A stretch of DNA of 38,364 nucleotides from Clostridia bacterium. Lineage in GTDB: Bacteria; Bacillota; Clostridia; Lachnospirales; Lachnospiraceae. Below the pieces are notes generated by a model. It was not told the origin of the DNA. It saw only the letters and a program-made list of their open reading frames with translations, and ran no database searches. Shown here piece by piece: positions 14,510 through 25,027 of this stretch; position 1 is the stretch's first letter; each line of letters starts with the position of its first letter. The stretch lies in NCBI GenBank assembly GCA_910576325.1, contig CAJTIM010000033.1:1-38364 (forward strand). The letters are read 5' to 3'. The position numbers and the translations under genes were made by a program.

Positions 14510-17500
14510 TTACGTCAAATCCTCTTCAATCAAATTCACGGAAACAAGAGCTGAAACCCCTTTCTCCTGCATGGTAATACCATACAGCCGGTCAGCGGAC
14601 TCCATTGTTCCCTTCCTATGTGTAATAATAATAAACTGTGTATTTTTTGTCAACTTATGAAGATATTTCGCAAAGCGTCCTACATTGGAATCATCCAGGG
14701 CCGCCTCAATCTCATCCAGCAGACAGAAAGGCGAAGGCTTCAAATTCTGAATGGCAAACAACAGAGAAATCGCCGTCAGCGCCTTCTCCCCGCCGGAAAG
14801 CTGCATCATATTCTGCAGCTTCTTTCCCGGCGGCTGCGCAATGATGCGGATACCTGCCTCCAGAATATCCTCCTCCTCATTCAGCTCCAGAGTTCCCTTA
14901 CCACCGCCGAACAGCTCCTTAAACGCCTTGTCAAACTCCACGCGAATCCGCTCAAACTGCTCCCTGAACTGCTTACGCATACCGGAATCAAGCTCCTGAA
15001 TAATACCAAGAAGCGTCTCCTCCGCCTTCACCAGATCATTTCTCTGATTATTCATAAACGTATAACGCTCGGAAAGATTCTTAAAATCCTCAATGGCATT
15101 GACATTCACATCCCCAAGCCTGCGAATCTCGTCCTTCAGAGCCGAAATCTGCTTTTTCAGATCCCCAAGCTCCTCATAAGCCTCATCCCGAAGAGGCAGA
15201 GCCGAATTGTAAGTCAGCTCATATTCCTCCCACATATAATTAGCCTGAGACTCAGCGCTTTCCTCCAATCTCTCCCTTTGGCTGTTCAGACGAAACGCCT
15301 CCTTATCCAGACGGCTCCTGTGTTCGGAAAGCTCCTCCCTCCTGGAAAAAAACTCCTTTTGACCGCTCAAAAGCGCATCCCGTTTCTCCGTCAGCGTAAC
15401 GGTCCTCTGCTCCAAAGTCCGGCTTCTCAGGTTCAGCTGCTCTATCTGTCCGGTGAGGGCTAAGATCCCCTCCTCCTTTGCCTTAATATCATGACTTCCC
15501 TGTACCACGCCGGCCTTCAGCTCTTCCTCCTCCATGCGGAACCGCTCCAGCTCCCGGTCAATACGGGCCACATTTTCATTGACAAATTCCGCCTTCTGGG
15601 TAATAGCGGCAACCTCCAGGTGAATACTCTCGCACTCCTTCACGCTGCCCTCTTCCTGCCCCCGGATCTCCTCCAGTTCCTTCTGAGCCTCCAGGGTATC
15701 CGTCTCGTGCTCCTTTTCCTGCTCCTCCGAAGCCCGAAGCTCCAGGCCGATAGCCTCACGGCTCTCACCGATATCCTTAAGCTGCTCCTCCAACTGGCCA
15801 AGCTCCACATTCAGCCCTTCGTAACCGGAAGCCAGCTCCGCAAGCTTTTCCTTGGCCTGATTTGCATTCAAAGAAACCGTATTTTGCTGCAGATACTGCT
15901 CCTGGAGACGGGTATTCAGCTCTTCCGCCGCCTGCCGGAAGGTACGGCGGCGATCCTTAACCTCCTCGATGCGAAGCCTGGCGGCGTTCATCTCCTCCTC
16001 CAGACGCTTCACATTTTCCTCAAGCTCTTCAAGCTCCCGGCGGCGTCCAAGAAGATTGCTGGAATTGCGGAAGGCGCCTCCTGTCATGGAGCCTCCCGGA
16101 CTTAAGTATTCGCCCTCCAAAGTAACAATATGTAAAGAATGGCTGTATTTCCGGGCAATTTTTATAGCCGCGTCAATCCCGCTCACCACCAAAACCCTTC
16201 CCAGAAGATACTGCACAACGCCCTCGTATTGCTTCTCCGCCTTAACCAAAGTGCTCGCAAGCCCCAAAGCCCCAGGCTCTTTCAGGGCTTCCTTCCTGGG
16301 AAAATTATCACGTCCCCCTACACTGGTCAGGGGAAGAAAGGTGGCCCGCCCCAGCTTATTCTTTTTCAAATAGCCGATAAGCTCCTTGGCTGTCTCCTCA
16401 TTGTCCGTGACAATATTTTGAATATTGCCTCCAAGAGCCGTCTCGATGGCTGTCTCATACTTCTGATCCACCTTGATAATATCCGCCACAACGCCGAGAA
16501 TCCCAGGCGTCCGCTCCTTGCGCTCCATCACTTTGCGGATACTGTTGCCGTAGCCGTCATACCGCTCCGCCAGATTCCGAAGAGACTCAAGCTTGGAGGA
16601 TTCCCTGTGAAATGCGGTCTGTCCAATCTCCAACTGCTCATTGAGCTTACCAAGAGTACGGCGGCAGCTCTCGGCCTCTTCCTCCTTCTCCCTCTGAGTA
16701 GCCGTCAGCTCCAGGATTCCGGCCTCAATCTCCCCAAGCTTTCTTTGGTACTCCTCATAAAGCGCCTTTTGCTCCGCCTCGCCGCTCCGGGCCTCCAGAA
16801 GCTTCTTATTCAGCTCCGCCCTTCGGATCTGGGCCTGCTCCTGCATGGCGTCATACCGCTGCAGCCTTCCCTTTGTGGAAGCACGCTCATTCAAAAGACT
16901 GATAATCGCATTTTTCCGCTGCTCCACCCGGCTGTTCAGAGCCTCCATTTTCCTGCGGACGGCATTTAACCGCTCCGTAGCCTCCCTGGAACGGCCGGAA
17001 ATCTCCTTAAGCTGTGCATCAAGCTGTCTTTGCTCCTCCGTCAGCTTCTTCCTGGCCTCTTTCTTCTCCAGAACATCCGTGCCAATGGCAGCCAGACGCC
17101 CCTGAAGATGCTCATCATTGGCCCGGACCGAATTGATCTGCTCCTTCAAAAGCTCAATCTGTCCCTCCAACTGCTGACGGCTCATGCCGGCCTGGGAAAA
17201 AGACTCCTTCGTCTGATCCAGATCCGTATTTAACTGCTCAAGCTCCTCCTCAATCTTAGCATGCTCAAGCTTAATGCTCTCATAAGCCCGGGTAGTCTCC
17301 TCAAGCTCCGCCTGAGCCGTCTCCGACTTCTTCTCCACCTCCGAAAGCTGCTCCTGAAGACGTGCCGTCTCTAAAAGAAACATATTCACATCATAAATCT
17401 TTAATGTCTCTTTTTTCTTAAGATAAACCTTGGCCGTCTCCGACTGCCGCTCCAAAGGCCCCAGCTGCTTCTCAAGCTCCGCAAGAATATCGTTGATACG

Positions 17501-18067
17501 CAGAATATTCTGCTTCTCATCCTCCAGCTTCTTCTGCGCCGTATTCTTCCGCCGCTTAAACTTCACAATCCCCGTAGCCTCATCAAAAAGCTCCCGGGAT
17601 TCCTCCGGCTTAGAACTCAAGATCCGGTCAATCTGCCCCTGCCCGATAATCGAATATCCTTCTTTACCGATACCCGTATCATAAAAAAGCTCATTGATAT
17701 CCTTAAGCCGGCAGGCAGTCCCATTAATCAGATACTCACTTTCCCCGGACCGGTAAAGCCGCCGTGAAACCGTCACCTCCTCATAATCAATCGCAAGCTG
17801 ATGATCCCCGTTATCCAAAGTAATCGCAACATAAGCATAGCTTAAGGGCCTGCGGCTCTCCGTCCCGGAAAAAATCACATCCTGCATACTTCCGCCCCGA
17901 AGCTGCTTCACTCTCTGCTCCCCAAGCACCCAGCGCACCGCATCCGCCACATTGCTCTTACCGCTTCCGTTCGGCCCCACAATGCCTGTAATGCCATTAT
18001 GAAAATCAAATACAATCTTATTTGCAAAGGACTTAAAGCCCTGAACCTCAATACTCTTTAAATACAT
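14510..18067 (-). CDS. smc: Chromosome segregation ATPase SMC
   Basis: A full-length 1185-residue SMC protein, the core of the bacterial condensin that compacts and segregates the chromosome with ScpAB. The N-terminal Walker [18 protein letters not shown] is at about 32-48 with the Q-loop after it. Two long coiled coils (about 170-500 and 690-1020) flank a hinge with the typical Gly-rich region (about 520-680). The C-terminal signature is [14 protein letters not shown] and the Walker B is [18 protein letters not shown] lies 7 bases before the ATG. It follows rnc and a family-1 repeat, and precedes ftsY. Confidence 0.97.
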   Translation of the reverse strand: MYLKSIEVQGFKSFANKIVFDFHNGITGIVGPNGSGKSNVADAVRWVLGEQRVKQLRGGSMQDVIFSGTESRRPLSYAYVAITLDNGDHQLAIDYEEVTVSRRLYRSGESEYLINGTACRLKDINELFYDTGIGKEGYSIIGQGQIDRILSSKPEESRELFDEATGIVKFKRRKNTAQKKLEDEKQNILRINDILAELEKQLGPLERQSETAKVYLKKKETLKIYDVNMFLLETARLQEQLSEVEKKSETAQAELEETTRAYESIKLEHAKIEEELEQLNTDLDQTKESFSQAGMSRQQLEGQIELLKEQINSVRANDEHLQGRLAAIGTDVLEKKEARKKLTEEQRQLDAQLKEISGRSREATERLNAVRRKMEALNSRVEQRKNAIISLLNERASTKGRLQRYDAMQEQAQIRRAELNKKLLEARSGEAEQKALYEEYQRKLGEIEAGILELTATQREKEEEAESCRRTLGKLNEQLEIGQTAFHRESSKLESLRNLAERYDGYGNSIRKVMERKERTPGILGVVADIIKVDQKYETAIETALGGNIQNIVTDNEETAKELIGYLKKNKLGRATFLPLTSVGGRDNFPRKEALKEPGALGLASTLVKAEKQYEGVVQYLLGRVLVVSGIDAAIKIARKYSHSLHIVTLEGEYLSPGGSMTGGAFRNSSNLLGRRRELEELEENVKRLEEEMNAARLRIEEVKDRRRTFRQAAEELNTRLQEQYLQQNTVSLNANQAKEKLAELASGYEGLNVELGQLEEQLKDIGESREAIGLELRASEEQEKEHETDTLEAQKELEEIRGQEEGSVKECESIHLEVAAITQKAEFVNENVARIDRELERFRMEEEELKAGVVQGSHDIKAKEEGILALTGQIEQLNLRSRTLEQRTVTLTEKRDALLSGQKEFFSRREELSEHRSRLDKEAFRLNSQRERLEESAESQANYMWEEYELTYNSALPLRDEAYEELGDLKKQISALKDEIRRLGDVNVNAIEDFKNLSERYTFMNNQRNDLVKAEETLLGIIQELDSGMRKQFREQFERIRVEFDKAFKELFGGGKGTLELNEEEDILEAGIRIIAQPPGKKLQNMMQLSGGEKALTAISLLFAIQNLKPSPFCLLDEIEAALDDSNVGRFAKYLHKLTKNTQFIIITHRKGTMESADRLYGITMQEKGVSALVSVNLIEEDLT

Positions 18068-18092
18068 ACATCGCTCCGTTCGTTCTATTTAT

Positions 18093-18210
18093 AGTCGCTG
18101 CGCGACAGCACTAAAGGGTAAAGTCGCTTTGACACACCTGTAATGAGAGAAACTTTTATTCGGAAAGGCACTCATAAAAGTTCCTCTCGTGCGCCTTTGC
18201 GACTTTAACC
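18093..18210 (-). repeat. Family-1 palindromic repeat, copy 6
   Basis: Full copy between rnc and smc. The internal frame begins MSAFPNKSFSH and ends AQRL before a TAA. Confidence 0.9.
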
Positions 18211-18217
18211 AGTACAT

Positions 18218-18910
18218 TCAATCGCGGTCCGCCGCCTTATGCCGCTCAATCAAAGCCCGATAAGCCGCCTCCTGCTCCGCCGCCTTCTTCGTCCGTCCGC
18301 TTCCCGCACCAATCACCGCGTCTCCCAGGCAGGCATGAACCATAAACCGCTTATTATGATCCGGTCCCTCCTCCCCAATCAGCACATAATGAAGAAGCTC
18401 CGTAGTCTCCCCCTGAATCTCTTCCTGAAGGATAGTCTTGCTATCAAAAAAGAGTTTTTTATGCTCAATATCATTCAAAATAAAGCCATACACAAAATCT
18501 TTTGCACTAGCAAAACCACCATCCAAATAAATCGCCCCCAAAAGGGCCTCCAAAGCATCCGAAGTAACCGAATCCCGGTCTCTCCCCCCGGTAAGAGCCT
18601 CCCCTTTCCCCAAAAGCAAAAACTCCCCAAGTCCCAGCTCCCTCGCACAAAGAGCCAAGGTCTGCTCACACACAATACTAGCCCTGGTCCGGGTCGCCTC
18701 CCCCTCCGGCATCTTCGGATAATTCCTAAACAAAAACTCACTCGTAATCAACTCCAGAACCGCATCCCCCAAAAACTCCAGCCGCTCATTATTAAGCAGC
18801 CTGTCCATATGCCGTTCATTCGCAAACGAACTATGACACATCGCCTGCCTAAGCAGCTTCGGCTCCTGAAACCGATATCCAATCTTCTCCTCCAACTCCT
18901 CTAACTTCAT
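18218..18910 (-). CDS. rnc: Ribonuclease III
   Basis: A 230-residue double-strand-specific endoribonuclease for rRNA and structured mRNA processing. The RIIID signature NERLEFLGDAVLELI is at about 41-55, with the second acidic cluster in DALEALLGAIYLDGG. A C-terminal dsRNA-binding domain covers about 155-230, ending in the typical GxGxxKKxAEQxAAxxAL pattern. AGGAGG lies 5 bases before the ATG; a TTG one codon earlier is less likely. It is part of the plsX-acpP-rnc-smc-ftsY block. Confidence 0.96.
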   Translation of the reverse strand: MKLEELEEKIGYRFQEPKLLRQAMCHSSFANERHMDRLLNNERLEFLGDAVLELITSEFLFRNYPKMPEGEATRTRASIVCEQTLALCARELGLGEFLLLGKGEALTGGRDRDSVTSDALEALLGAIYLDGGFASAKDFVYGFILNDIEHKKLFFDSKTILQEEIQGETTELLHYVLIGEEGPDHNKRFMVHACLGDAVIGAGSGRTKKAAEQEAAYRALIERHKAADRD

Positions 18911-18973
18911 CAAAACCTCCTAATCAAAAAACTCCAACCACTACCGAAATCCCAACAAAACCTCCCGTCCCCA

Positions 18974-19002
18974 AGGGGCTGTCTTATTCCGCAGCAGCCC
19001 CT
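18974..19002. repeat. Hairpin between acpP and rnc, resembling family-2 ends
   Basis: Stem AGGGGCTG/CAGCCCCT with a 13-base loop. The arms resemble the outer ends of family-2 copy 1, so it may be a solo remnant. No T-run follows on minus, so a terminator is uncertain. The other bases of this 250-base gap show nothing. Confidence 0.45.
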
Positions 19003-19159
19003 CCCCCCACCCTCTACACGAAATAAGCCACCACAAGTAACCCACCGACCATCAGTCCATTCCTTGTGGCAGCCCATCCTTCTATAACCCCAGTGCCTTT
19101 CCAATGCCAAAATATATCCACTACTACCCAAGATGTCATTACACCGGTTATCTCATATA

Positions 19160-19390
19160 CTAGGCAGTAACTTTCTTAATCTGCTCAACCGCATCACCCA
19201 CGGAAACGATCTTTTCTGCCTCTTCCTGAGGAATCTCAATATCAAATTCCTCCTCAAGTCCCATGATAATCTGATACACATCCAAAGAGTCCGCACCCAG
19301 ATCGTCCGTAAACGTCGTATCCATCGTAATCTCTTCCTCATCCACGTTCAGAACATCTGCAATGATTCCTTTCAGTTTCTCAAATTCCAT
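19160..19390 (-). CDS. acpP: Acyl carrier protein
   Basis: A 76-residue acidic four-helix carrier of growing fatty acyl chains. Ser35 in GADSLDVYQ is the 4'-phosphopantetheine site. The length and the helix II sequence ([16 protein letters not shown]) are standard. It starts 5 bases after the plsX stop, so the two are translated from one mRNA and supply acyl-ACP for phospholipid synthesis. Confidence 0.97.
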   Translation of the reverse strand: MEFEKLKGIIADVLNVDEEEITMDTTFTDDLGADSLDVYQIIMGLEEEFDIEIPQEEAEKIVSVGDAVEQIKKVTA

Positions 19391-19395
19391 ACGTC

Positions 19396-20409
19396 TTATC
19401 CTTCCTCTCTTATAATATTGTCTCTGATCTTATCATTAATTTGCTGCTCCTTAAATGTAACGCACTGAATAATGGAGTTTTTCACCTCCTGCGCTTTTGA
19501 GCTTCCGTGCGTCTTCACAACAAGACCATTCAACCCCAACAGCGGTGCTCCGCCGTATTCCGACGCATCAAAGGACTTTAAGGTCTCCTTCAAGGCCGGC
19601 TTCACCAGAAGCGCGCCGATCTTACTGCGCAAACTGGTCATCATGCCCTCTTTTATCTTCCCGATGAGAACGGAACCCATTCCCTCGTAAAGCTTTAAAA
19701 TCACATTTCCCACAAACGCCTCGCAGACAATCACATCCGCCCCGCCTGCAGGGATATCCCGGGCTTCAATACTTCCGATAAAATTGATATCCTTACATTC
19801 CTTCAAAAGAGGAAAAGTCTCTTTCACCAGGGCATTGCCCTTCTCTTCCTCCGCCCCAATATTCACAATGGCAACTCTGGGCTTCTTTATTCCCACCACA
19901 TGCTCCATATAGATGGAACCCATCTTGGCAAACTGCACCAGGTGAGAGGAACGTGCATCTACATTGGCTCCGCAGTCAATCAGAAGGGAAACACCTTTTT
20001 TTGTGGGAATCAGAGGAGCCAAAGGCGGCCGTTCCACGCCTTTGATACGTCCCACCAGAAGCTGTCCCCCTGCCAGAACCGCACCGGAGCTGCCGGCTGA
20101 TACAAACGCATCGGCCTTTCCTTCCTTTACCATCTTAAGAGCCACCACAATGGAAGAACCCTTCTTCCTGCGAATCGCCAGAACGGGAGGCTCCGCCATC
20201 TCAATTACCTCTGCGGCATTGACCACCTCAATCTGATCTTCTCTATAGGAATAAGCCTTTAGCTTTTCTTTGACCAGCTCTTCCTTTCCCACAAGAAATA
20301 CCTTAATATCATCCCGCAGGCCCACGGCCTCCACCACGCCCTTGACAATCTCGTCCGGCGCGTTGTCGCCTCCCATTGCGTCCACCGCAACGCGAATCAT
20401 TTCCTGCAT
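19396..20409 (-). CDS. plsX: Phosphate acyltransferase PlsX
   Basis: A 337-residue enzyme converting acyl-ACP to acyl-phosphate, the donor for PlsY in phospholipid synthesis. The N-terminal motif is [18 protein letters not shown], with [10 protein letters not shown] and [14 protein letters not shown] in the middle and [11 protein letters not shown] near the end. The start was chosen at MQEMIR since AGGAGG lies 8 bases upstream; the frame extends further only into a family-1 repeat. In relatives plsX follows rpmF directly; here a chemoreceptor gene and a repeat separate them. Confidence 0.95.
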   Translation of the reverse strand: MQEMIRVAVDAMGGDNAPDEIVKGVVEAVGLRDDIKVFLVGKEELVKEKLKAYSYREDQIEVVNAAEVIEMAEPPVLAIRRKKGSSIVVALKMVKEGKADAFVSAGSSGAVLAGGQLLVGRIKGVERPPLAPLIPTKKGVSLLIDCGANVDARSSHLVQFAKMGSIYMEHVVGIKKPRVAIVNIGAEEEKGNALVKETFPLLKECKDINFIGSIEARDIPAGGADVIVCEAFVGNVILKLYEGMGSVLIGKIKEGMMTSLRSKIGALLVKPALKETLKSFDASEYGGAPLLGLNGLVVKTHGSSKAQEVKNSIIQCVTFKEQQINDKIRDNIIREEG

Positions 20410-20427
20410 ATAAATTTCCTCCTGTTT

Positions 20428-20588
20428 AAAGTCGCTGCGCGACGGCACTAAAGGGTAAAGCCGCTTCGACACACCTGTAATGAGAGAAACTTTTATTCGA
20501 AAGGGCACTCATAAAAGTTCCTCTTGTGCGCCTTTGCGACTTTACCAGCCAGCCAAAAGTATTTCTTATAAATACTTGACTTATCCCC
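20428..20588 (-). repeat. Family-1 palindromic repeat, copy 7 (extended form)
   Basis: Core to about 20546, then an extension (GCCAGCCAAAAGTATTTCTT and following) also present beside copies 8-10. The proximal end abuts the plsX SD. The remaining 20590-20755 shows no gene. Confidence 0.88.
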
Positions 20589-20754
20589 CAGCGTCTTCCG
20601 CACTCTCTATGCCAATCCTCTATCATCATACTAAATATTGATTGAGAAATCAACCTAATATTTTCATAGCTTCTTTTTTGTTTCTTGCAGCCGCTTTCAT
20701 CAGCCTGCAGCACACTTCTTTGGAATATAAAGAATTAATCTTCTTTTCTTTCAT

Positions 20755-20800
20755 AAGAAAAGCTGCCGCTGAATTGCTCCTGCGGCAGCCGCTTTTTCTT
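20755..20800. terminator. Bidirectional terminator after the chemoreceptor gene
   Basis: Stem GCTGCCGC/GCGGCAGC (20762-20769 with 20782-20789). It is T-rich on both sides: GCTTTTTCTTC on plus, GCTTTTCTT on minus. Confidence 0.7.
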
Positions 20801-20849
20801 CTTTTTATCGATTTATCTCTGCTATCATTCGCAAACGAAGCCGCTGTAC

Positions 20850-22505
20850 TTAACGGGCAGACTTTAAGCGGAATTTCTTTGTCTGCTCTTGCAGGAAGCG
20901 TACCTGCTCAAACAGTTCATTGCTGACTGCTGCGGACTCCTCGCTGCTTGCGGAGTTGGTCTGTACAACAGAGGAAATCTGACTGATTCCGTCGGTTACC
21001 TGTGAAATGGAATCTGCCTCACGCTCCACAGCCTTTGCAATGTCTCCAATCGTTTCACCGGACTGCATTACAAGCTCCAGGGTCTTATTTAATGTCTGAG
21101 ATACCTCTCCTACGATACGGCTTCCGCGTTCCACAGCCTGAACGGAATTTTCAATCAGCTCCTTGGTGGCCTTTGCCGCCTGATCGGACTGGGTTGCCAG
21201 GCTTCGTACCTCACTGGATACAACTGCAAAGCCCTTTCCTGCCGTTCCTGCTCTGGCAGCTTCTACAGCCGCATTCAGCGCCAGAATATTTGTCTGGAAA
21301 GCAATATTTTCAATAGTAGCAATGATCTTGCCGATCTCCTGGGAGGATACGGAAATATCATGCATAGCAGCTACCATCTCTTCCATCTGCTGACTGCTCA
21401 AAGTTACCTGCTCGCCCGTAAGACGCGCGTCCTCCTGCGCATCTAAAGCTACTTTTACGTTCTGGGCTGCGCTCTTAGAAAGCTCATCCAGGGTAGCATA
21501 AAGCTCTTCCACCGCACTCGCCTGCTCCGTAGCTCCCTGTGCCAGCGCCTGGGCGCCGCTTGAAAGCTGGGCTGCACCGCCGGATACCTTCTGCTGTGCT
21601 CCGTTGATATTGGCTAGCGCCGAGGACATGGTTCTCGTAAAGCTTGTCAGGGATTCTTCAATAGTACGGAAATCTCCGATATAAGGCTCGGAAACCTGAA
21701 CGTCGAAGTTTCCTGCGGATAACTGGCCCATCATCCGGTTAATGTCATTCACATAGCCGCCGATGCGCTCCATAGAAAGCTCCAGTGTCTCCGCCAGCTC
21801 TCCAAGCTCATCTCTTGCATGATAATTAATCTCAAGCTCCAAATGTCCGTCCTGAAGCGGCTTGCTCTTCTTGGTAATCAGAATCAAGGGCTTTACAATC
21901 TTGCCTAATACATAGAATACCAGACTAATCAGCGCAATCAGAGATAGGGAAAGTCCTACAATCGAAGTGATGTGCATCATCACAAGCGTCTGTTCCATCT
22001 CTTCTTTTGTCTCATCGTTCAGGACTGTTCCGCGCTCCACAACATTCTCCAAAAGCCCTACCAATGTATTGAGATTGGTCTGAATGGTCTCCTGGTAAAA
22101 AGCCTGTGCCTGCTGCGGATTGACACTCAGCATATCAAGAGCCTCCGTTGCTGATTCGTGCAGCTCTTTATGTAAAGGCTCAAGCTGAGACCGAAGGGAA
22201 AGGATCTGGGCGTCGTCTGTGCCTGCCTCTCCGTAAAGCCACTGTCCCAGAACACAGGTGGTCGGATCAATGCTTCCCGTAAATTCTGTTCCCGCATAGA
22301 GCGCGTTGCTTAAATTGCCGGACCATTTATAATGAGCCGCCTCCGCTCTCTGTGCTTTGTCCAGCAAAGAGTTCGCCTGAATGCTGGCTGTTTGTGTGCG
22401 ATCCACTCGCAGAATGTTAATGGTCATCATCACACTGAACAGGATCACTGCGAAAAGGGCTACCGCAACCCGGATTCCAACCATTTTTTTGATGCTTTTA
22501 TGCAT
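20850..22505 (-). CDS. Methyl-accepting chemotaxis protein with CZB-like sensor
   Basis: A 551-residue chemoreceptor. TM1 at about 10-32; an extracellular helical sensor at about 33-170; TM2 at about 172-196 ([19 protein letters not shown]); HAMP at about 197-250; and a signalling domain with the hairpin tip [23 protein letters not shown]. The sensor region has H-x-x-W (HYKW), then [12 protein letters not shown] and LHKELHES, resembling the His/Cys zinc site of CZB domains, though placed outside the membrane. Signals would pass to CheA/CheW encoded elsewhere. It interrupts the conserved rpmF-plsX linkage. SD GGAAGG. The long upstream gap has no clear promoter. Confidence 0.93.
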   Translation of the reverse strand: MHKSIKKMVGIRVAVALFAVILFSVMMTINILRVDRTQTASIQANSLLDKAQRAEAAHYKWSGNLSNALYAGTEFTGSIDPTTCVLGQWLYGEAGTDDAQILSLRSQLEPLHKELHESATEALDMLSVNPQQAQAFYQETIQTNLNTLVGLLENVVERGTVLNDETKEEMEQTLVMMHITSIVGLSLSLIALISLVFYVLGKIVKPLILITKKSKPLQDGHLELEINYHARDELGELAETLELSMERIGGYVNDINRMMGQLSAGNFDVQVSEPYIGDFRTIEESLTSFTRTMSSALANINGAQQKVSGGAAQLSSGAQALAQGATEQASAVEELYATLDELSKSAAQNVKVALDAQEDARLTGEQVTLSSQQMEEMVAAMHDISVSSQEIGKIIATIENIAFQTNILALNAAVEAARAGTAGKGFAVVSSEVRSLATQSDQAAKATKELIENSVQAVERGSRIVGEVSQTLNKTLELVMQSGETIGDIAKAVEREADSISQVTDGISQISSVVQTNSASSEESAAVSNELFEQVRFLQEQTKKFRLKSAR

Positions 22506-22792
22506 GACTATCTACCTTCCTTTTTGTTTTTTATTATGATTCTTATTAAATAGCGCTGTCATTTGACAAAAAACATCCGTTCTCTTTTGATTCCTGTCTA
22601 TACAAGCATCCCCCCTGATGGCACCCGCAAATGTATATCCTTTTGAGATAGATATATCTGCTTCATCTAACATGATATAGTTTAACATAAAACCGCATGG
22701 CTTTTCAATATGTTCTTACCATAAATTGTTGCAAAATATGAAAAAGCTTTGTGTTTTTTCATAATGAATAATTCTCTTGAAAATTCTGTCTT
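22506..22792. other. Long A/T-rich leader region of the chemoreceptor gene
   Basis: About 290 bases without an ORF of note. I looked for GEMM-I/II c-di-GMP riboswitch and sigma-D-type promoter signals and saw none that convince. A short GC hairpin-like patch lies at about 22608-22630. Confidence 0.4.
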
Positions 22793-22826
22793 AAAAAGGC
22801 TTCCCGGTCAAGCCGGAAAGCCTTTT
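22793..22826 (-). terminator. Intrinsic terminator of the yceD-rpmF operon
   Basis: Stem AAAGGCTTCCCGG/CCGGAAAGCCTTT with one mismatch and a 5-base loop, followed by TTTTT on both strands. Confidence 0.88.
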
Positions 22827-22838
22827 TGTGCATCCTGA

Positions 22839-23018
22839 TTAATCTACGGATACGATCTCTTTCTTGTTGTAAGAGCCGCAAGACTTGCAAACTCTGTGAG
22901 GCATCATCAGGGCGCCGCATTTGCTGCATTTTACCAGATTGACTGCGCTCATCTTCCAGTTTGCTCTTCTCTTATCTCTTCTTCCTTTGGAAGATTTATT
23001 CTTGGGACAAATAGACAT
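22839..23018 (-). CDS. rpmF: Ribosomal protein bL32
   Basis: A 59-residue zinc-type large-subunit protein. It begins MSICPKNKSSKGRRDKRRAN and carries two CxxC pairs (CSKCG and CKSCG), so it is the zinc-binding (C+) paralogue. It starts 14 bases after yceD, its SD (GAGGAGGTG) overlapping the yceD stop. yceD-rpmF pairing is nearly universal. Confidence 0.96.
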   Translation of the reverse strand: MSICPKNKSSKGRRDKRRANWKMSAVNLVKCSKCGALMMPHRVCKSCGSYNKKEIVSVD

Positions 23019-23032
23019 CGGTTACACCTCCT

Positions 23033-23554
23033 CTAATTACTGTTCTTAAAAATCTCGGCTATTACGGCCATTCTTGGATCCAGTTCCACTGTATCACAGC
23101 TGCAGGAGCCGTGGTTGAGATTGGTTCCGCATTTCCTGCAGATCCCCTTGCAGTCTTCCCTGCACAGGGTCTTCATGGGCCAGTTCACCAAAATCTCACC
23201 GTAGACAAGCTTGTCTACATCCAGGTTGTATCCAATGACAAAATCCGTTTCATCCAGGTCTTTGATCCTGCCCTCAGCCGTCTGCTTCATATCGACTTCC
23301 TTGCTGATAACAAGCTCCAGAGGGGTCGAAACCTCCTCCAGACAGCGGTCACAGGGAATTGCGGCCGTAAGCCTTACACTGCCCGTAATCTTCAGCTTAT
23401 CGTCGCCCAAATTGGTGATGGTAAGCGCTGCGGGTTCCTTCTCTAAGAAGGGAAAGCTTCCCAGGCCGGAATCAAAGGAGTTCATCTCCAGATCCACATT
23501 CTTCGCAACCGTCTTCTCTTCACAGGATAAAACTTCGTTTAAATGAATGAGCAT
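23033..23554 (-). CDS. yceD: DUF177 / YceD family rRNA accumulation protein
   Basis: A 173-residue protein of the DUF177 family, needed for normal 23S rRNA accumulation and always beside rpmF. The family motif LTAAIPCDRCLEEVSTPLE is at about 60-78. A C-terminal Cys cluster (CREDCKGICRKCGTN then CSC) suggests a bound zinc. It is first gene of the operon with rpmF, with a near-consensus promoter just upstream. Confidence 0.92.
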   Translation of the reverse strand: MLIHLNEVLSCEEKTVAKNVDLEMNSFDSGLGSFPFLEKEPAALTITNLGDDKLKITGSVRLTAAIPCDRCLEEVSTPLELVISKEVDMKQTAEGRIKDLDETDFVIGYNLDVDKLVYGEILVNWPMKTLCREDCKGICRKCGTNLNHGSCSCDTVELDPRMAVIAEIFKNSN

Positions 23555-23580
23555 AGTACTCTCCTAACACATACTAGGAT

Positions 23581-23609
23581 AGTATAGCCTTTACAAAGGG
23601 GTTTGTCAA
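23581..23609 (-). promoter_or_regulatory. Near-consensus promoter of yceD-rpmF
   Basis: Minus-strand TTGACA, exactly 17 bases, TATACT, about 30 bases upstream of yceD. The strongest sigma-A promoter in the window. Confidence 0.8.
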
Positions 23610-23626
23610 GCCTATTTTTTCCAAAC

Positions 23627-23745
23627 CGTTTTTTCCGAAACGTTTTTCCAAACTGATTTTGTGAACCGTTTTGTGTAAAACCATTTGGTATGAATCATTT
23701 TATGTTTTGTATAAATCTTTATATGGAATGATTTTATACCGAACG
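23627..23745. repeat. Degenerate A/T-rich short repeats after ackA
   Basis: Several imperfect copies of an AAACCGTTTTTTCC-like unit (for example CCAAACCGTTTTTTCC, GAAACGTTTTTCC, GAACCGTTTTGTG). No clear terminator hairpin was found here. Confidence 0.4.
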
Positions 23746-23749
23746 ATTC

Positions 23750-24943
23750 TTATTTTGTAAGGCGGAGGGTTTCTCTTGCAATTGCCAGTTCTTCGTTGGT
23801 GGGCAGAATCATAACCTTTACCTTGGAATCTGCGGTGGAGATCATCTGATTCTTTCCGCGGCAGTTGTTGGCCTCGTCGTCAATCTCTACGCCCAGATAG
23901 CCTAAGTAGCTGCAGATAGCCTTGCGTGTCTTCATATCGTTCTCGCCTACGCCTGCGGTGAATGCGATGGCGTCCACACCGTTCATGGCTGCCGTGTATG
24001 CTCCGATGTATTTTACTACGCGGTATACGAATGCTTCCAGAGCTACCTCTGCCAAGTGATTTCCCTCGGATTTTGCCTTCTCGATATCGCGGAAGTCACT
24101 GGATACGCCGCCGCTCATGCCCAGAACGCCGGACTTCTTGTTGAGAATGTTCAGCAGTTCGTTGACGTCCTTGCCTTCTTTGTTGCAGATGAACTGGAGC
24201 ACGGCCGGGTCTACGTCGCCGCTTCTGGTTCCCATGATCAGGCCCTCCAATGGGGTCAGGCCCATAGAGGTATCCACACATTTTCCGCCGATGGATGCGG
24301 AAATGCTGGCGCCGTTGCCTAAGTGACATACGATTACTTTGCCCTTCTCGGGATCAAGACCTGCAAACTTGATGGCCTCGCCGGATACGAACATGTGGCT
24401 GGTGCCGTGGAAACCGTAACGGCGGATGCTGTATTTTTCAAAGTACTCATGGGGAATGGCGTAGAGATATGCCTTCTCTTCCATTGCCATACCGAAGGTG
24501 GTGTCGAATACCGCTACGTTGGGTACGCCGGGCATTGCCTCTTCGCAGGCTTCGATTCCCATAAGGTTCGCGGGATTGTGGAGAGGTCCTAAGTCAAAGC
24601 ACTCGCGGATTACGTTCTTTACGTCCTCATTTACGACGATGGACTCGGTGAACTTCATGCCGCCGTGGAGGACGCGGTGTCCGACTGCGGAGATCTCGCC
24701 GGTATCCTTTAATACGCCGTACTCGGGATCTACCAGTGCTTTCATTACTAAGGAAATGGCTTCGGTGTGCTTGGGCATAGGCTGCTCTACAACCATTTCT
24801 TTGTCATTTGCCTTGTGGGTAAGCTTGGAACCCTCGATTCCGATTCTCTCGCAGAGGCCCTTGGCCATTACGCTCTCGTTTTCCATATCGATGAGCTGAT
24901 ATTTTAAGGATGAGCTTCCGCAGTTTAATACTAAGATTTTCAT
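23750..24943 (-). CDS. ackA: Acetate kinase
   Basis: A 397-residue ASKHA-fold kinase that turns acetyl phosphate and ADP into acetate and ATP. Motifs are LVLNCGSSSLKYQL at the N-terminus, HRVLHGG near 90, FDTTFG near 148, GTRSGDVDPA near 240 and the C-terminal AFTAGVGEND. The length is standard. It follows pduL by 84 bases, so the pair forms the acetyl-CoA to acetate route with PduL in place of Pta. Confidence 0.97.
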   Translation of the reverse strand: MKILVLNCGSSSLKYQLIDMENESVMAKGLCERIGIEGSKLTHKANDKEMVVEQPMPKHTEAISLVMKALVDPEYGVLKDTGEISAVGHRVLHGGMKFTESIVVNEDVKNVIRECFDLGPLHNPANLMGIEACEEAMPGVPNVAVFDTTFGMAMEEKAYLYAIPHEYFEKYSIRRYGFHGTSHMFVSGEAIKFAGLDPEKGKVIVCHLGNGASISASIGGKCVDTSMGLTPLEGLIMGTRSGDVDPAVLQFICNKEGKDVNELLNILNKKSGVLGMSGGVSSDFRDIEKAKSEGNHLAEVALEAFVYRVVKYIGAYTAAMNGVDAIAFTAGVGENDMKTRKAICSYLGYLGVEIDDEANNCRGKNQMISTADSKVKVMILPTNEELAIARETLRLTK

Positions 24944-25027
24944 GATTATGTATTCTCCCTTATTTTTGTTCTGCTGCTATTTACAGTGCGTTCGGATGGC
25001 TTACGGCACTGTTCATGGCTTTCACAA

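Noticed and set aside
22560..22720. Possible c-di-GMP riboswitch upstream of the chemoreceptor gene
   Set aside because: Neither GEMM-I nor GEMM-II conserved core motifs could be found on the minus strand.
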